Below, one piece after another: positions 61,501 through 64,000 of a DNA stretch of 64,000 nt. The notes below the pieces were generated by a model. It worked only from the letters and a program-made list of their open reading frames with translations. It made no database searches and was not told the origin of the DNA. The translations under genes were made by a program, and so were the position numbers. This DNA is from Tamarix chinensis (lineage: Eukaryota > Streptophyta > Magnoliopsida > Caryophyllales > Tamaricaceae), in assembly GCA_030549775.1 (NCBI GenBank), contig CM060175.1, positions 106,013,422 to 106,077,421 of the forward strand, given 5' to 3'. Each line of letters opens with the position of its first letter. The first letter of the stretch is position 1.

Positions 61501-63099
61501 TGTTGGATTTTTTTATCTAAATATAAGAGGTTTTCTTTTCACTCTAGTCGGTGACATATACAGATTTTTTTGTCACATCTTTAATGTTTCAATAAGTAAT
61601 AAAGTTCTACCTTTGGCCTCCACTAATAATTTCATTTCTTTGGGATCATATTAGTTGTAGCATTTTTTATTTTTATTTTTATTTTTAATTTCTTTTCTCT
61701 AGCATGGGCTAATGATTCCTTTTATGCTTTCATAAATTGTACCAATATCGCTTCGACTTTTATACCAAAAGTTGCATTACCACAAGGGAATCATCCAGCT
61801 TTCAGATCGAATCTTAGCTCGGCGAAGTCCGAGGCCATTTTCTCATGTAATATTGAGGAAGACGAGCAAATCAAAAAATCACTCCGACTCAATATCTCGC
61901 TTGCACCAAACTTAGGTCAATACCACCTTATAGAGCCATTAGAGCTTCTTCTATCAAATTTCACAACCTAGTTCAAAACATGAACACAAACCCGGCAAAT
62001 TGGAGAGCAAACTACTACTCTTTTGCTAGCTCTTGGAATAGTAGTGTTGGCCAAAGCAGCTCTGGAATAAGTTCCTACCTACTACACCATGTAGGTTGAT
62101 TTTCTCCCCTATAGAAACATAGCAGAGGAAATTGGTAAAATCATACGAGCTAGAATTTGTGTGGGGTCTGGTGAAGGGAAAGAGAAAGATCCATTGTGTA
62201 GCTTGGTCTATGGTGGTTCTTTCAAGAAAAAGGGAGGGGCTTGGGTTTAAGGGATACAAAGAAAAAATAACGAAGTTCCTCTCATGAGCCTGGCACGGAG
62301 AATGAATATATAGAGAGAGGAAAATTTTGGTGTAAGGCTTTTAGAGAAAAGTAGTCGGGCAATATGGTGTTAATATATTTTATTTTATAAAACTATTGTT
62401 ATTATTTTATAAATAAAGTGTTTTATATTTTATATATATATTAACCCTTAATGTGGTCCATATTAAATTAGATATAAAGTTTATGTTGTATGGTAATATG
62501 TTAGTAATTAAGTTTAATCCTATATCTCTCTTTCTCTCTCTCTGTAGAAAATTTTCCCTTTTGAATACATACACATACATCTCTCTATCTAACTCTTAAA
62601 AGTAGAATTAGAATTAAGTTGTTATGGATAAAGATATGTGTATTGTATGATGGAAAAATTAAGTAAGATAATTTAATTATCTTATTAATTAAATTATCTT
62701 AATTTTCTAATTTAAATGATTTTTTAAATTTAAATTTAAATTAAAGGGAGAAAAAATAGTTGTTGGTTGTCAATTTTACATGACATGTGTGGGATTAAGG
62801 GGGTAGCAGATTTTTTTGCTCTCTCTCTTTCTCTCTTTCTACAGAAATTTTTTCCTCTTAAATAGATACACATATATCCATTAGAGATCAAGGAATAGGC
62901 TATTTTTCTTCAATTTTCTTAGTAATTTCTGTGTAAAATTAAAGAAAATGAATAAATATAAAGAAGGCCGTCATTCCCGTTCCTTGTTATAAGCACGCAC
63001 CATCGAGTTTGAGGAAAAGGGAGTAGAACCGTAAAATTCGACTTCAAAAATTATAAATTGCGAATTCGGTGCAAGTAATCCCATCAATGGTAGGAGGTA

Positions 63100-63137
<38 letters not shown>

Positions 63138-63263
63138 TAATTCCTCATAAATTTGGTTATTTCATGTATTAGGATTTTACATGAATTTTTAATTTGACTA
63201 TACATGAATTTGTAATAATAATATGTTAATTATATGATTCATGCCATTAAAATCTGTCTAATA
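61501..63263 (+). repeat. Possible copia LTR upstream of an iMet primer site (left edge uncertain)
   Basis: The left edge is proposed at TGTTGGATTTTTTTATC because copia LTRs often start TGTTGGA. The right edge is set by the primer site. Inside are a duplicated CTCTCTTTCTCTCT...TAGAAA.TTTT.CC segment (about 62,523-62,597 and 62,817-62,892) and an (AT)n run at 63102-63135. The 3' CA appears mutated. A minus-strand frame (62259-62026) has no known domain. Confidence 0.35.
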
Positions 63264-63265
63264 TT

Positions 63266-63277
63266 TGGTATCAGAGC
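63266..63277 (+). other. tRNA-iMet primer binding site (copia type)
   Basis: TGGTATCAGAGC, the exact sequence used by many plant LTR retrotransposons, followed by CTGATAAGG. No gag follows within the remaining ~700 bp in a form I can read, so the element is a fragment or is cut by the window edge. Confidence 0.65.
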
Positions 63278-64000
63278 CTGATAAGGCTCCTATCTTGATA
63301 GTTAATTATATTTATGGGTGCTTAATTGTGTTTATAAATGGATGGAGAATCACATATGCAAACCTCCGTGTTCGTTGTTATTAAAAAAAAAACAAAGTTA
63401 AAAGACGTGTTCATTGGGGCTTGATCCTGCGTTCTCCGATATGCTGTTGTATGCCTTTTGTTGTTTGGACTGCACACATAATCTAATATATAGGCATGTT
63501 CTATTTTTTTATTAGAAAACTGGGCTTGTTGTAATCCCAACTAAAAATTTAGCGCACTGCAATGGGGATTTTATCCCAACTCCTCTGTTCCAACACCTTG
63601 CGCCTGTGCCACTCCAGCTACGTGAGTTTGATGTTTGTCACATACATTTTTAGTTTATATTATATTCGTTACTAGGTAGTGTTTTTTGTCTTATTATTTG
63701 TGCCTCTTGGCATTGTTAGCACTACTCTCAACCTTACGGCCATGTTTGGACTTTATATATATATGTAAATATCATATGTGATGGTATAATTTTATGTGAT
63801 TTTGGACTTAGCCACAACACTCCTAATCATATAAAACTATACATTAATGTGTTTAATTTAATTTTGTTACATATGGTTAATATGATACTAATTGAAATAT
63901 ATTATATATATATATATATAATAAGTTTTTTCCCATATGATCATTTATTATAGATCATTTATTATATATATAATACATTGGATTAAAATATTAAGTTATT
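63278..64000. other. Sequence to window end, no gene recognised
   Basis: A short GC-richer patch at about 63.54-63.63 kb could be part of an exon, but nothing supports it. The rest is AT-rich with TA runs near 63,755 and 63,905. Confidence 0.35.

Overview
The window looks like nuclear DNA from a flowering plant, most likely a eudicot. It is strongly AT-rich with small GC islands. It carries plant-type ubiquitin (Ser19, Asp24, Ala57), plant Ty1/copia and Ty3/gypsy retrotransposons with tRNA-Met- and Asp-type primer sites, a Helitron, and fragments of plant cell-wall genes. I cannot name the species. The only clearly intact host gene is a five-unit polyubiquitin gene at 12.9-14.1 kb, with its promoter, a 5'UTR intron ending right at the ATG, and a poly(A) signal.

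Layout. 1-6 kb: decayed retroelements, namely a minus-strand gypsy gag with primer site and LTR start, a plus-strand copia pol remnant with its 3' LTR, and a pair of ~300-bp TGTAACA...ACA direct repeats resembling a TRIM. 6-10 kb: AT-rich, no gene seen. 10.03-11.71 kb: a TTA-flanked element with 18-bp terminal inverted repeats that carries pieces of two cell-wall genes, an EDGP/xyloglucanase-inhibitor-like gene and a TBL-type xylan/pectin acetylation gene. 12.5-14.2 kb: polyubiquitin. 14.7-16.6 kb: degenerate AT-rich repeats. 16.7-22.3 kb: a minus-strand Helitron RepHel relic (zinc-finger-like N-terminus, HUH Rep, PIF1 helicase) containing a 197-bp tandem duplication. 23.8-25.3 kb: a degenerate tandem array of ~180-bp units, each with a hairpin. 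27.8-34.3 kb: a minus-strand RPA70-like pseudogene split by a 4-kb solo LTR with a 5-bp target duplication, plus a small MITE. 35.1-36.5 kb: two GC-rich patches with unrecognised ORFs.

36.9-60.66 kb is a retrotransposon nest. A plus-strand copia relic (36.9-46.2 kb) is interrupted by a minus-strand copia element with both LTRs and an ATTAA target duplication (40,235-45,511). The relic is fused at 46.2 kb to the broken end of an Athila-like array in minus orientation. That array reads LTR - gag/pol - LTR - second internal region. The second internal region lacks pol and instead holds an uninterrupted 433-codon ORF, a non-autonomous derivative. 60.7-64 kb: mostly AT-rich, with a possible copia LTR ending at a textbook tRNA-iMet primer site at 63,266.

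The window therefore records successive insertions, recombination between related elements, and capture of gene pieces by a DNA transposon around a single conserved housekeeping gene. The items most worth following are the gene-capturing TIR element, the non-autonomous Athila derivative with its open ORF and the hairpin-centred breakpoint next to it, and the hairpin-bearing array beside the Helitron.
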